Under the pieces are notes generated by a model. The model searched no databases and had not been told where the DNA came from. It saw only the letters and a list, made by a program, of their open reading frames with translations. From Streptomyces europaeiscabiei (lineage in GTDB: Bacteria; Actinomycetota; Actinomycetes; Streptomycetales; Streptomycetaceae), in NCBI RefSeq assembly GCF_036346855.1, contig NZ_CP107841.1, positions 2,046,001 through 2,110,000 of the forward strand: a DNA stretch of 64,000 bases, in the 5' to 3' direction. The position numbers and the translations under genes are program-made. Position 1 is the stretch's first letter; every line of letters starts with the position of its first letter. This document shows positions 24,340-32,539 of the stretch, in pieces.

Positions 24340-25009
24340 GATGACGGCCGCTCACCAACGCGCACGGCAGCCCGGGGAACGCCTCGGGGCCGTCGTCGGC
24401 GGTGAAGAGGTACGGCTCGTCGGGCAGGACCACGACATCGGGGGCGGCGGCCCGCAGCTCCTCCACGGGGATCCGCGGATAGCGCTCCGTGTGCCCGGCG
24501 TACAGGTGGTCCACGCCGAGCCGGGCGAGCACGTCACCGGCGAAGGTGTCCCGGCCGAGGACCATCCAGGGCCGGCGCCAGATGGGCACCACGGCGGTCG
24601 TACGACGGCCGGGACCGCCCACGGTGCCCGGCAGCCGGGACCACGCCGACTCGGCCTCGTCCAGCCAGCGCGGCCGGGACCGGGCCCCGCAGGCGCGCAG
24701 CACGCGGTCCAGTTCGGTGATGGCGCCCGGCACGTCCCGCACCTCGGTGACGAGGACCTCGACGCCCGCCTCCCGCAGCGCGGTCAGGTCGGGCTCGCGG
24801 TTCTCCTCCTCGTTGGCGATCACGAGGTCCGGAGCGAGCCTGGCGATGGCGTCGGTCCTGGGGTTCTTGGTCCCGCCGATCCGTACGACATCAAGATCAC
24901 TCGGGTGGCCGCACCAGTCGGTGGCGCCCACCAGAACACCGGGCAGCGAGACGGCGACGGCCTCCGTCAGTGACGGGACGAGGGAGACGACGCGGGACAC
25001 GGAGCGCAC
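24266..25009 (-). CDS. TroA-like cytoplasmic helical-backbone metal receptor
   Basis: A 247-residue protein with the BtuF/TroA substrate-binding fold: RVVSLVPSLTEAVAVSL at the N-terminus, VGATDWCGHPSDLDVVRIGGTKNP, LAPDLVIANEEENREPDL, and a C-terminal lobe with RIPVEELRAAAPDVVVLPDEPY. Unlike ABC-transporter binding proteins it has no signal peptide or lipobox, so it is probably cytoplasmic; such proteins are often annotated as cobalamin-binding without proof. It lies seven bases downstream of the XRE-cupin gene and is probably co-transcribed with it. Converges on, and overlaps by 74 bases, the TDT transporter gene. Confidence 0.85.
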   Translation of the reverse strand: MRSVSRVVSLVPSLTEAVAVSLPGVLVGATDWCGHPSDLDVVRIGGTKNPRTDAIARLAPDLVIANEEENREPDLTALREAGVEVLVTEVRDVPGAITELDRVLRACGARSRPRWLDEAESAWSRLPGTVGGPGRRTTAVVPIWRRPWMVLGRDTFAGDVLARLGVDHLYAGHTERYPRIPVEELRAAAPDVVVLPDEPYLFTADDGPEAFPGLPCALVSGRHLTWYGPSLAEAPQVLGAALRAARR

Positions 25010-25016
25010 GGCGACG

Positions 25017-25598
25017 TCACGCTCCCCGGCGGTGACGGTCCTCCAGGGCCTCGATGTGGTCCGCGACGGCCACCACGATCACCCGGGTCTCCGGCTCGGT
25101 GGCCCGCCAGCGATGCCGTACGCCACCGGACATGTACAGCGTGTCGCCGCGGCCGAGGCGGTGGGCACGGCCCTCGGCCTCGACCTCGACGGCCCCGTCG
25201 ACGACGTACATCAGCTCGTCGTTGCGGTGCTGGACCTCACGGCCCTCGTCGTGGTCGCCGGTGAACTCCATGGCGTGCAACTGGTGGTGCCCGCGCACCA
25301 GGGAGCGCGAGCAGGAGTCGGGGGGCGTGAACCCGTCCTCGTCGGCGGCGCGTACGACGTCGACGCTGCATGCCGGGTCGGCCGCGGCGAGCAGTTCGAC
25401 GGCGGTGGTGCCGAGGGCGTCGGCGATGCGGTCCAGCGAGGGTCTGCTGGGGCGGGCCCGTTCGTTCTCCACCTGGCTGAGGAAGGGGACCGACAGGCCG
25501 CTGCGCTCGGCCACGGCGGCGAGGGTGAGCTGCTGCGCCCGGCGTCGCCGCCGGACGGCCGCGCCCACCCGAAGGGGCTGTTCTTTGTGGTCGCCCAT
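25017..25598 (-). CDS. XRE-family regulator with C-terminal cupin domain
   Basis: A 193-residue regulator. Residues 10-70 form an XRE helix-turn-helix (VGAAVRRRRRAQQLTLAAVAERSGLSVPFLSQVENERARPS), residues 105-185 a cupin (HRNDELMYVVDGAVEVEAEG, RLGRGDTLYMSGGVRHRWRA) that would bind a small ligand. The type often represses amino acid or amine catabolism. The ATG at 25598 follows GGAGGGAG by a suitable distance; the longer frame to 25664 has no support. Upstream lies the betaine-binding pseudogene region, and the TroA-like gene follows after seven bases. Confidence 0.9.
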   Translation of the reverse strand: MGDHKEQPLRVGAAVRRRRRAQQLTLAAVAERSGLSVPFLSQVENERARPSRPSLDRIADALGTTAVELLAAADPACSVDVVRAADEDGFTPPDSCSRSLVRGHHQLHAMEFTGDHDEGREVQHRNDELMYVVDGAVEVEAEGRAHRLGRGDTLYMSGGVRHRWRATEPETRVIVVAVADHIEALEDRHRRGA

Positions 25599-26194
25599 CG
25601 CTCCGGCTCCCTCCTTCGCTCGTCGGTCGGCTGTCGCACACCCACCGGGTGGGCTCGCGAACACTCACTGGTCCGGTACGGATACCACCCGTCCGGCACT
25701 CATCGGGCGCGCTTCTCCCGAAGAGTTCTCTGCACCCTACGCATGTTCGGCAAACCGTTTCATGCGCCCGTCACATCCCTGTAAACCGGCAGGGGGTCCA
25801 TGCTCACACTTCACGCCAGTGGAACCACTGTCCCACCTCCGCTCTCGGGGCCCCTCGCGCGGCACGGAAGGGGTGCCGGTCGCCACGGCGACCGCGCAGG
25901 GTGGCCCGTCCGGTACGCCCCGTCACCGGACGCCAGGTGTACGTCCGGCGCGTGCCGAAGTCGTCCCGCGCAGCCACGACACGGTCCGGCCGGTCACCGG
26001 ACTCACCCTCCGGGGCGCGAAGTCGTGGGCCGTGGCGCGGAGTTGCTGATCCGCGTGCGGCCCGCCCCGCCTGCCGGGGGAGCTCCGCATCCGGGGGGCT
26101 CGGGTGGCCCCATCGTTGTCCGGATCCTTCTCGTACGCCAGTACGTGACCACTCTCGCCCGTTCGGGGCGGCTCCGCACGACGGAGCCACCGCG
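25599..26194. other. Intergenic region upstream of the XRE-cupin gene
   Basis: About 600 bp with no gene I can support. It should hold the promoter of the XRE-cupin gene. The perfect inverted repeat CAGTGG-AA-CCACTG at 25817-25830 is the only clear regulatory-looking site. Frames open through the rest, but none shows family similarity or a consistent codon pattern; they may include decayed sequence belonging to the adjacent pseudogene. Confidence 0.5.
25817..25830. promoter_or_regulatory. Inverted repeat CAGTGG-N2-CCACTG
   Basis: A perfect 6-bp-arm dyad, CAGTGGAACCACTG, about 220 bp upstream of the XRE-cupin start. Size and symmetry suit a dimeric regulator; whether the XRE-cupin protein binds it is not known. 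Confidence 0.35.
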
Positions 26195-27036
26195 TGCGGC
26201 TGCTTCACGGGGACATCCCGTCGACGATGCCCGGATGCGCGTCGATCCAGTGCCGACGCCCTCGTCCTCCTGGGCCACCCCGGCTTCCGGATCGCCCGTT
26301 CCGGACTCGTCAGCTCGTCCGGGGGCATGTGCCAGGTCACCCGGCCAGACGTTCAGCTCGGAGTACTTCCCGGGGAAGCCCTTGGTGGCGAGCGTACGGA
26401 TCCGGTTGTCGGCGCCCCGGGCCTTCTCGGGGTTCTTCCGGTATGCGCGGTCCAACTGGGCGAGCATCGCGGAGGTGTTGGACCTGACCAGCTCGTATTC
26501 GCCGTCGAGGCCGTATACGTTCCGAACCTTGCTCTCGCAGGGCTTGGTCTCGCCCGCGCCGGGCTCGATGCCGTAGATCCCGCCCTTTGAACTGATCGCC
26601 CCTGCCCGAGGTCGTCGAGCGACGTCACGCCCTTGACGTAGGAGGGGACGGCGATCTCCAGCGAGGTCTCGTCGTACCGGCTGCCGTGGTCCTTCAGCCA
26701 GTTCCGGTACATCGCCCAATACGAGGCGTGCGTGGCCGACAGCCGGGAGTTGGTCGTGCCGATCGGGCGGCCCCGGCCGACGGCCGCGGCGGCCTCGTCG
26801 CCGACGTCGGGCCTGCCGAAGGCGGTCAGGCCGCAGGCGACCGGCGCGATGACGAGCACACCGACGACGGCGACCGGGGTGGCCGGCTTCCAGCGAAAGA
26901 CCCTGAAGCCGCCGACGGCCGTTCGGCCTCGGCGAGCGCGTGACGGGTCGGTGGTCTCGGAACCCGCCCGGCGCTGCTCCGGGGCCGCGCCCGCCCCCGG
27001 CCCCACCGTCCGAAACGCGTCAGTGGTCCGCTTCAC
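26195..27036 (-). pseudogene. Decayed glycine betaine ABC transporter substrate-binding protein (OpuAC-like)
   Basis: Pieces of an OpuAC-type protein occur in order in different frames of the minus strand. Near 27036-26620: VKRTTDAFRTVGPGAG, a membrane/lipoprotein-like VGVLVIAPVACGLTAFG, then SYWAMYRNWLKDHG, YDETSLEIAVPSYVKGVTSL. Next, in a second frame, GIYGIEPGAGE, VRNVYGLDGEYELV, AMLAQLDRAYRKNPEKARG; then TLATKGFPGKYSELNVW. The end, WIDAHPGIVDGMSP, is read in a third frame near 26205-26265. At least three frame changes, and loss of the ligand-binding segment expected after LDRAYRK, mark it as non-functional. No ATPase or permease partner remains beside it. It is uncertain whether the start lies at 27036. 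Confidence 0.78.
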
Positions 27037-27178
27037 AGGGCATTTCACCGCAGGCAAGGGGTACTCACGGGAAGCCGGAAAGGGGTACGCACGGGAAGCG
27101 GGCCAGGGGCGCTCACGGAACGCGTGCGCGGGTGTCACGGGCGGTTGCGTCGGGAGCCGTGTGTCGGTGGCGTACGGC

Positions 27179-28111
27179 ATGATGCGGGGCGTGACCCGAC
27201 GCCTGATGCTTCTCGACACCGCCTCGCTGTACTTCCGCGCGTACTTCGGAGTGCCGGAATCCGTGAAGGCCCCGGACGGCACACCGGTGAACGCCGTGCG
27301 CGGGCTGCTCGAATTCATCGACCGGCTGGTCAAGGACCACCGGCCGACGGACCTGGTGGCATGCATGGACGCGGACTGGCGGCCGCAGTGGCGGGTCGAC
27401 CTGATCCCCTCCTACAAGGCTCACCGCGTGGCCGAGGAGCGCGCGGCCGGGCCGGACGAGGAGGAGGTGCCGGACACCCTGTCACCTCAGGTGCCGGTCA
27501 TCGAGGCGGTGCTGGACGCCCTCGGCATCGCGCGCGTGGGCGTCGCCGGGTACGAGGCGGACGACGTGATCGGCACCTTCACCGCCCTGGCGAAGGACCC
27601 GGTCGACATCGTCACCGGCGACCGCGACCTGTACCAGTTGGTCGACGACGGGCGCGGGGTGCGGGTGCTGTATCCGCTGAAGGGCGTGGGCACGCTGCAG
27701 CTGACCGACGAGGCGTGGCTGCGCGAGAAGTACGGGGTGGTCGGGCGCGGGTACGCGGATCTGGCCCTGCTCCGCGGCGATCCGAGCGACGGGTTGCCGG
27801 GCGTGCCGGGCATCGGTGAGAAGACGGCGGCGAAGCTGCTCGACCAGTTCGGCGACCTGGCCGGGATCATGGCCGCGGTCGACGACCCGAAGGCGAAGCT
27901 CACGCCTTCGCAGCGCAAGAGGCTCGACGAGGCGCGCCCCTATGTGGCGGTGGCGCCGAAGGTCGTGCTGGTGGCGGCCGACGTACCCTTGCCGGACGTC
28001 GACACGGCTCTGCCGCGCGAACCGCGGGACCCGGCGGCGGTGGAGGCGCTCGCGGCGCGCTGGGGACTCGGCGGATCGCTGCAACGGCTGCTCACGACAC
28101 TGCGGACGTGA
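27179..28111 (+). CDS. 5'-3' exonuclease (PolI 5'-nuclease-like)
   Basis: A 310-residue stand-alone 5'-nuclease of the FEN/PolI N-terminal type. It shows the acidic metal-binding residues in order: LMLLDTASLYFRAYFG, ACMDADWRPQWR, YKAHR, GYEADDVIGTFTA, IVTGDRDLYQLVDD, then the H3TH DNA-binding motif GVPGIGEKTAAKLL and GDPSDGLPG. It probably trims flaps or RNA primers in DNA replication and repair alongside PolI. The start is uncertain: ATG at 27179 and 27182, GTG at 27191 and ATG at 27206 are all in frame and no strong ribosome-binding site separates them. A possible pseudoknot lies about 55 bases after the stop. Confidence 0.93.
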   Translation: MMRGVTRRLMLLDTASLYFRAYFGVPESVKAPDGTPVNAVRGLLEFIDRLVKDHRPTDLVACMDADWRPQWRVDLIPSYKAHRVAEERAAGPDEEEVPDTLSPQVPVIEAVLDALGIARVGVAGYEADDVIGTFTALAKDPVDIVTGDRDLYQLVDDGRGVRVLYPLKGVGTLQLTDEAWLREKYGVVGRGYADLALLRGDPSDGLPGVPGIGEKTAAKLLDQFGDLAGIMAAVDDPKAKLTPSQRKRLDEARPYVAVAPKVVLVAADVPLPDVDTALPREPRDPAAVEALAARWGLGGSLQRLLTTLRT

Positions 28112-28250
28112 CGGAGACGCCCCCGCGGGTGGGGCGTACGCCGGAGGGTGGGGTGACACTTCGGTGGTGAGGACTCTGAGGCGCGATTCACATCGTGAAG
28201 TCCTCACAGACGCCTCAAGAGTGGGGCGCCGGCAAGGGGGAGATGATAAC

Positions 28251-28269
28251 TTAGGTAAGCCTTACTAGG
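28251..28269. promoter_or_regulatory. Iron box (DmdR/IdeR-type operator)
   Basis: TTAGGTAAGCCTTACTAGG, 18 bases before the ATG-proximal region of the siderophore-interacting protein gene, is a near-palindrome close to the actinobacterial iron box TTAGGTTAGGCTAACCTAA. In Streptomyces such sites bind DmdR1 under iron-replete conditions, so the downstream gene is expected to be induced by iron limitation. Confidence 0.88.
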
Positions 28270-28287
28270 TTTTTTTGGGAGGCCGTC

Positions 28288-29133
28288 ATGGCAGAGCGCC
28301 CGGTACGCAGGACCCCGAAGCCCCACTCCGCGCGAGTCGTCCGCACCGAGCGGCTCACTCCGCACATGCAGCGCGTCGTACTCGGTGGCGACGGCCTCGC
28401 CGAGTTCTCCCCGCGCGGCAGCACCGATCACTACGTGAAGCTCCTGTTCGGCCCGGAGGGTGTCACCTACCCGGAGCCCTTCGACATCGAGCGGATCCGC
28501 GCGGAGTTCCCCAGGGACCAGTGGCCCGTGACCCGGACGTACACCGTGCGCGCCTGGGATTCCGAACTGGCCGAGCTGACCCTCGACTTCGTGCTCCACG
28601 GCGACGAGGGCCTCGCCGGCCCCTGGGCCACGCGCGTCCAGCCGGGCGAGCTGATCCGTTTCCTCGGCCCCGGTGGCGCCTACGCGCCCAACCCTGAGGC
28701 CGACTGGCATCTCCTCGTCGGCGACGAGAGCGCCCTGCCGGCGATCGGGGCGTCCCTGGAGGCCCTCCCGGACGGCGCGCGCGTCCACTCCATCGTCGAG
28801 GTCGCCGGGCCCGAGGAGGAGCAGAAGATCAACTCCGATGCGGAGGTCGTCTGGCTGCACCGCGGTGACCGCCCGGTCGGCGCCGCTCTGGTCGAGGCCG
28901 TACGCGCGCTGAAGTTCCCCGAGGGCCGGATGCACGCCTTCGTCCACGGCGAGGCGGGCTTCGTGAAGGAGCTGCGCCGCCTGCTGCGCGTCGAACTCGC
29001 CGTCCCCCGCGAGGACTTGTCGATCTCCGGCTACTGGCGCCTGGGCCACGACGAGGACGGCTGGCAGGCGTCGAAGAAGGAGTGGAACGCCCGCGTCGAG
29101 GCGGAGCAGGAGGGCACACCGACGACGGCGTGA
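28288..29133 (+). CDS. Siderophore-interacting protein (FAD-dependent ferric reductase)
   Basis: A 281-residue SIP-family protein, which reduces ferric siderophores in the cytoplasm using FAD and NAD(P)H. The N-terminal FAD-binding barrel includes ARVVRTERLTPHMQRVVLGG, YVKLLFGPEG and the flavin motif RTYTVRAWD; the C-terminal Rossmann half has HLLVGDESALPAIGASLEAL, AFVHGEAGFVKELRRLLR and the terminal SGYWRLGHDEDGWQ typical of the family. GGGAGG precedes the ATG at 28288. The iron box just upstream supports control by the DmdR-type iron repressor. No siderophore biosynthesis genes are adjacent. Confidence 0.95.
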   Translation: MAERPVRRTPKPHSARVVRTERLTPHMQRVVLGGDGLAEFSPRGSTDHYVKLLFGPEGVTYPEPFDIERIRAEFPRDQWPVTRTYTVRAWDSELAELTLDFVLHGDEGLAGPWATRVQPGELIRFLGPGGAYAPNPEADWHLLVGDESALPAIGASLEALPDGARVHSIVEVAGPEEEQKINSDAEVVWLHRGDRPVGAALVEAVRALKFPEGRMHAFVHGEAGFVKELRRLLRVELAVPREDLSISGYWRLGHDEDGWQASKKEWNARVEAEQEGTPTTA

Positions 29134-29677
29134 ACGCGGGGCCTGGTGACCGGCCGACCGGCCGACATGACCTCGGGTGACCGGCCGACCGGCCGACACG
29201 ACCTCGTACGAGGAAGGCTGCCTGCACGGCTTCGGGCGACCCCGGCCACCGCGCCCGCGCCCGCACAACAGCACGGGTCACCGGCGGCTCGGCCCCAGGC
29301 ATCCCGCTCGGAACCCGGCGACCGGCCGACCCGACACCGTACGAGTCCGGCAACACGACCTCATACGGCCCGGCGACTGCACCGCATTTCACCCCACGGG
29401 ACACCGACGGCCCGGCCCGCATCACCCCACGGGACACCGACGGCCCGGCCCGCGTGACCCGTGCGGTTCGGCAACCCGGCCCGCGTGACCTCGTACGGAC
29501 CGGCCACCCCGCCCGCACGACCTCGTACGGACCCGCCACCCCGCCCGCACGACCTCGTACGGACCCGCCACCCCGCCCGCACGACCTCGTACGGACCCGC
29601 CACCCCGCCCGCACACCCCCGCGACCGCGCCCCGTCCTCCGCAGGACAAAGACCGGCTCACCCGTTTGAATGAACTC
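29134..29677. repeat. Tandem and dispersed repeat tract after the SIP gene
   Basis: This 544-bp gap has no supported gene and is built largely of related 31-33-bp units. A pair near 29148-29215 repeats GACCGGCCGACCGGCCGACA then TGACCTCG; a 33-bp pair lies at 29390-29422 and 29423-29455 (CACCCCACGGGACACCGACG...); four 32-bp units lie at 29487-29518, 29519-29550, 29551-29582 and 29583-29614 (GACCTCGTACGGACCCGCCA...). The units share the words GACCTCGTACGG and CGGCC. Promoter signals for the downstream hydrolase were not identified. Confidence 0.9.
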
Positions 29678-31294
29678 ATGGCTGTTCGGCAGACGAGGGC
29701 ACGCCGCAGAAGCAGGATCCGGGGCGCGACGGCCCTGGCCTCGCTCCTCGTCCTCGGCGTTGCCCCGTACGGCATCGGCACCGCCTCCGCCGCGCCCCCG
29801 CCGCAGCCGCCGCCCCAGCTCACGCAGGAGGACGTCGACCGGGCGGTCGATGCCGTCGACGGCATCGTCGAACGCGGCATGGACCGGACCGGGGTGCCCG
29901 GCGTCGCGGTGGCCGTCGTGTACAAGGACCGGGTCGTCCACCTGGACGGCTACGGCAAACGGCACGTCGGCCAGGACGGCCGGGTCGACCCGGACACCGT
30001 CTTCCAACTGGCGTCCCTCTCGAAGCCGCTGGCCTCGACCGTGGTCGCCGGGGCCGTCGGCGACAAGGCCGTCGACTGGGACGACCCGGTGGCCGAACAC
30101 CTCCCCGGTTTCGTCCTCAAGGACCCCTGGGTGACCGGCCACGTCACCGTGGCCGACCTCTTCTCCCACCGCAGCGGCCTGCCCGACCACGCCGGGGACC
30201 TCCTGGAGGACCTCGGCTACGACCGCGAGTACATCCTCGAACACCTGCGCCTGGAGCCGTTGACGCCGTTCCGCGCGAGCTACGCGTACACCAACTTCGG
30301 GGTCACGGCAGCGAGCCAGGCCGTCGCCGACTCCGCCGGAACGACCTGGGAGAAACTCGCCGAGGACACCCTCTACAAGCCGGCCGGCATGGACGCCACC
30401 AGCTCCCGCTTCAGCGACTACGAGGGCGCGAACAACAAGGCCTTCGCCCACGTCCGCGAGGGCGGCACCGAGAGCGGGGACACCGGCGACTGGGAGGCAC
30501 GGTTCGTACGGGACGCCGACGCCCAGTCCCCGGCGGGCGGCGCGAGCTCCACGGTCCGCGACCTCTCGCTCTGGCTGCGGCTCCAGCTCGCGAACGGCGA
30601 GCTGGACGGCGACCGGATCATTGCCGCCGACCCCCTCGAACGCACCCACCTCCCCGAGATCGTCTCCACCCCGCCCCCCGCACCGGCGGGCCGCGCCGGT
30701 TTCTACGGCCTCGGCTGGAACGTCTCCTACGACGACCTCGGCCGCCTCCGCCTCAGCCACTCGGGCGCCTTCGCCCTCGGCGCCAACACCAACGTCACGA
30801 TGCTGCCCGGCGAACAGCTCGGCATCGCCGTCCTCACCAACGGAGCGCCCGTCGGCCTCGCGGACGCCGTCTCCCTCGACTTCCTCGACACGGCCCAGCA
30901 CGGCAAGCCGACCGAGGACTGGCTGGACCTGGCGGGCCGGCTCTACGAGCAGGAGGCCCAGGAGGCCCGCTCCCCCACCGACTACTCCAAGCCCCCGGAC
31001 GACGCCTCCGACGCCCGCGCCGACTCCACCTACACGGGCACCTACGCCAACCCGTACTTCGGCCCCCTCACGGTCACCGAGACCAACGGCGACCTGACCA
31101 TGCGCCTCGGCCCGAAGCCCATGACCTTCCGCCTGACCCACTACGCGGGCGACACGTTCCACTTCGAGACGGTGGGCGAGAACGCGAGCGGCCCGTCGGG
31201 CGTGACGTTCAAGGGCGACGAGAACGGCAGGGCGACATCGGTGACGATCGAGGCGTTCGACGAGAGTGGGCTGGGAACGTTCAGACGGTCGTGA
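29678..31294 (+). CDS. Secreted class C-type serine hydrolase (beta-lactamase/D-aminopeptidase family)
   Basis: A 538-residue secreted protein with a twin-basic N-terminus and signal peptide (RRRSRIRGATALASLLVLGVAPYGIGTASAA). The catalytic domain (about 50-400) has SLSK (Ser113-Lys116) as SxxK, YTN (204-206) as YxN, and LSHSGAFALGAN as the HSG box, the class C/penicillin-binding pattern. A C-terminal domain (about 440-538; YTGTYANPYFGPLTVTE, MTFRLTHYAGDTFHFE) resembles DUF3471, found in esterases and peptidases of this family. The substrate is unknown. The ATG at 29678 was chosen; an in-frame TTG lies at 29666 and neither has a strong ribosome-binding site. Stop overlaps the next gene's stop region tail to tail by 14 bases. 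Confidence 0.9.
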   Translation: MAVRQTRARRRSRIRGATALASLLVLGVAPYGIGTASAAPPPQPPPQLTQEDVDRAVDAVDGIVERGMDRTGVPGVAVAVVYKDRVVHLDGYGKRHVGQDGRVDPDTVFQLASLSKPLASTVVAGAVGDKAVDWDDPVAEHLPGFVLKDPWVTGHVTVADLFSHRSGLPDHAGDLLEDLGYDREYILEHLRLEPLTPFRASYAYTNFGVTAASQAVADSAGTTWEKLAEDTLYKPAGMDATSSRFSDYEGANNKAFAHVREGGTESGDTGDWEARFVRDADAQSPAGGASSTVRDLSLWLRLQLANGELDGDRIIAADPLERTHLPEIVSTPPPAPAGRAGFYGLGWNVSYDDLGRLRLSHSGAFALGANTNVTMLPGEQLGIAVLTNGAPVGLADAVSLDFLDTAQHGKPTEDWLDLAGRLYEQEAQEARSPTDYSKPPDDASDARADSTYTGTYANPYFGPLTVTETNGDLTMRLGPKPMTFRLTHYAGDTFHFETVGENASGPSGVTFKGDENGRATSVTIEAFDESGLGTFRRS

Positions 31295-32279
31295 GTACGT
31301 CCACCAGCCGGGCCAGCGCGTCCGCGAGCACCCCGACCCCCGGCCCCGCCGCCCCGCCCGGCTCGGTCATGTAGACGTCCCGGCGGATCTCGATCATCAG
31401 GGCGGTCACCCGCGGGTCGTGCCCGTAGTACTTCAGCGGGACGTACGCGCCCCCGAAGGGACTGTCGACGCCGGTGCCACCGAACCCGGCGAACGCCTCC
31501 CCGGCGGCGGCCGTCAGGTAGGCCGGGGTGTGGAAGGGGTCGGTGCCCAGGCAGACGGGCGGCCGGGGACCGTCGCCGTGGAGTTCGTAGGGCAGGGGCT
31601 CGCTCGGATACGAGTGGACGTCGACGATCACGGCCCGGCCCACGGCCGCCAGCCGGTCGGTCACGGCATCGGTCATGGCTGCGGCGTAGGGATGGAAGTA
31701 GCGGTCGATGAGCGACTGCCCGCCACCCGGCGAGTGCCCACCACCCAGCGGCTTGCCGCCACCGAGCGACTGGCCACTACCCGGCGGCTGCCCGCCACCG
31801 AGCGACTGCCCGCCACCCGGCGGCTGCCCGCCACCGAGCGATTGCCCGCCACCCGGCGGTTGTCCGTCGCCGAACGACAGGCCGTCGCCGGGTGACAGGC
31901 CGTCGCCGAACGGCAGACCGTCCCGTCCCGCCGGGCGGAGCACCTCCCCGTGCGTGGTCCTCGTGTAGACCGCCCCCATCCCCACCGCCAGCATCTCCTC
32001 CCGCTCGTCCGGGAACCGCTCGGGGTCGACCACGAGCCGGGACAGCTGATTCACGAACCTCCAGGGGCGCACGGCCGACCGCTCGGCGGCCCGCTCCGCG
32101 ACGCGGTCCGTGTACGCGTCGGTGATGTGGTCCAACTCCCGTTCCAGCGCGGCGTCGTCGAGCACGATCCCGTCCCGTACGTCCGCCGGGATCACCCGTG
32201 AACCATGCGGCACATGCAGCAGCACGGGCGACTCGGGCGCACCCGGGAGAAGCCGGTAGGAGGGCGGCACGTCATTCAT
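31281..32279 (-). CDS. N-formylglutamate amidohydrolase-like protein with glycine-rich insert
   Basis: A 332-residue protein of the N-formylglutamate amidohydrolase family, which releases formate or a related acyl group from glutamate derivatives in histidine-type catabolism. It has LLHVPHGSRVIP (metal-binding His), FVNQLSRLVVDPERF, VIVDVHSYPSEPLPYE and MIEIRRDVYM. Residues about 120-188 are an insert of alternating GGGQSL and GGGQPP hexapeptides between VLRPAGRDG and LIDRYFHPY, absent from ordinary members. ATG at 32279. No hut genes are adjacent. The insert probably forms a flexible loop and need not inactivate the enzyme. Confidence 0.87.
   Translation of the reverse strand: MNDVPPSYRLLPGAPESPVLLHVPHGSRVIPADVRDGIVLDDAALERELDHITDAYTDRVAERAAERSAVRPWRFVNQLSRLVVDPERFPDEREEMLAVGMGAVYTRTTHGEVLRPAGRDGLPFGDGLSPGDGLSFGDGQPPGGGQSLGGGQPPGGGQSLGGGQPPGSGQSLGGGKPLGGGHSPGGGQSLIDRYFHPYAAAMTDAVTDRLAAVGRAVIVDVHSYPSEPLPYELHGDGPRPPVCLGTDPFHTPAYLTAAAGEAFAGFGGTGVDSPFGGAYVPLKYYGHDPRVTALMIEIRRDVYMTEPGGAAGPGVGVLADALARLVDVLTTV
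31715..31922. repeat. Intragenic repeat coding for the Gly-Gly-Gly-Gln insert
   Basis: About 208 bases made of imperfect 18-bp units, alternating as 36-bp pairs, inside the amidohydrolase gene. On the plus strand the words CGACTGCCCGCCACC and CGGCTGCCCGCCACC recur. The unit is a multiple of three, so copy changes keep the frame. The outer units are more diverged (GDGLSPGDGLSFGDG), as expected for an array expanding from its middle. Confidence 0.9.
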
Positions 32280-32460
32280 CCGGGGATCGTCGCACAAGGC
32301 CCCCGACGCGCGCGGAGGCGAGGGGCACCGACGCACCCACCACCGCTCCGAACCCCTCACTCCCCTGTCATGACCCCAACTCCCCACCCCTGAATCGATC
32401 GTGAGGATTTGGGCTCGCCCCGGACACGGTCGCGTGACACGTGCGACACAGGCCTCCCCT

Positions 32461-32484
32461 AATTTCTGTCGCCCGACAGGAATT
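32461..32484. promoter_or_regulatory. Palindromic operator upstream of the APC permease (copy 1)
   Basis: Arms AATTTCTGTCG (32461-32471) and CGACAGGAATT (32474-32484) around a 2-base spacer; one mismatch in 11. The sequence CCCCTAATTTCTGTCGC is shared, base for base, with the site at 42451-42474 upstream of the DUF1989/carboxylase operon. It lies 55 bp before the permease start, in promoter position. A TetR-family dimer is the likely binder. Confidence 0.8.
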
Positions 32485-32539
32485 CGCGCCCGCCGGTGCG
32501 CGAATGCTCGCGCCGCTTGTGCGAAAGCAGGTTGCCGCC

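Noticed and set aside
25649..26590. 313-residue plus-strand frame over the betaine-binding remnant
   Set aside because: The opposite strand carries recognisable OpuAC fragments, so this frame is a shadow of decayed coding sequence.
29487..29614. 32-bp repeats as a CRISPR array
   Set aside because: The units are directly abutted with no spacers and no cas genes are nearby; they are simple tandem repeats.
28829..31162. 777-residue open frame on the minus strand opposite the serine hydrolase and SIP genes
   Set aside because: It is a shadow of high-GC coding sequence: the opposing frames have the signature motifs, and this one passes through the repeat tract with low-complexity Arg/Gly content.
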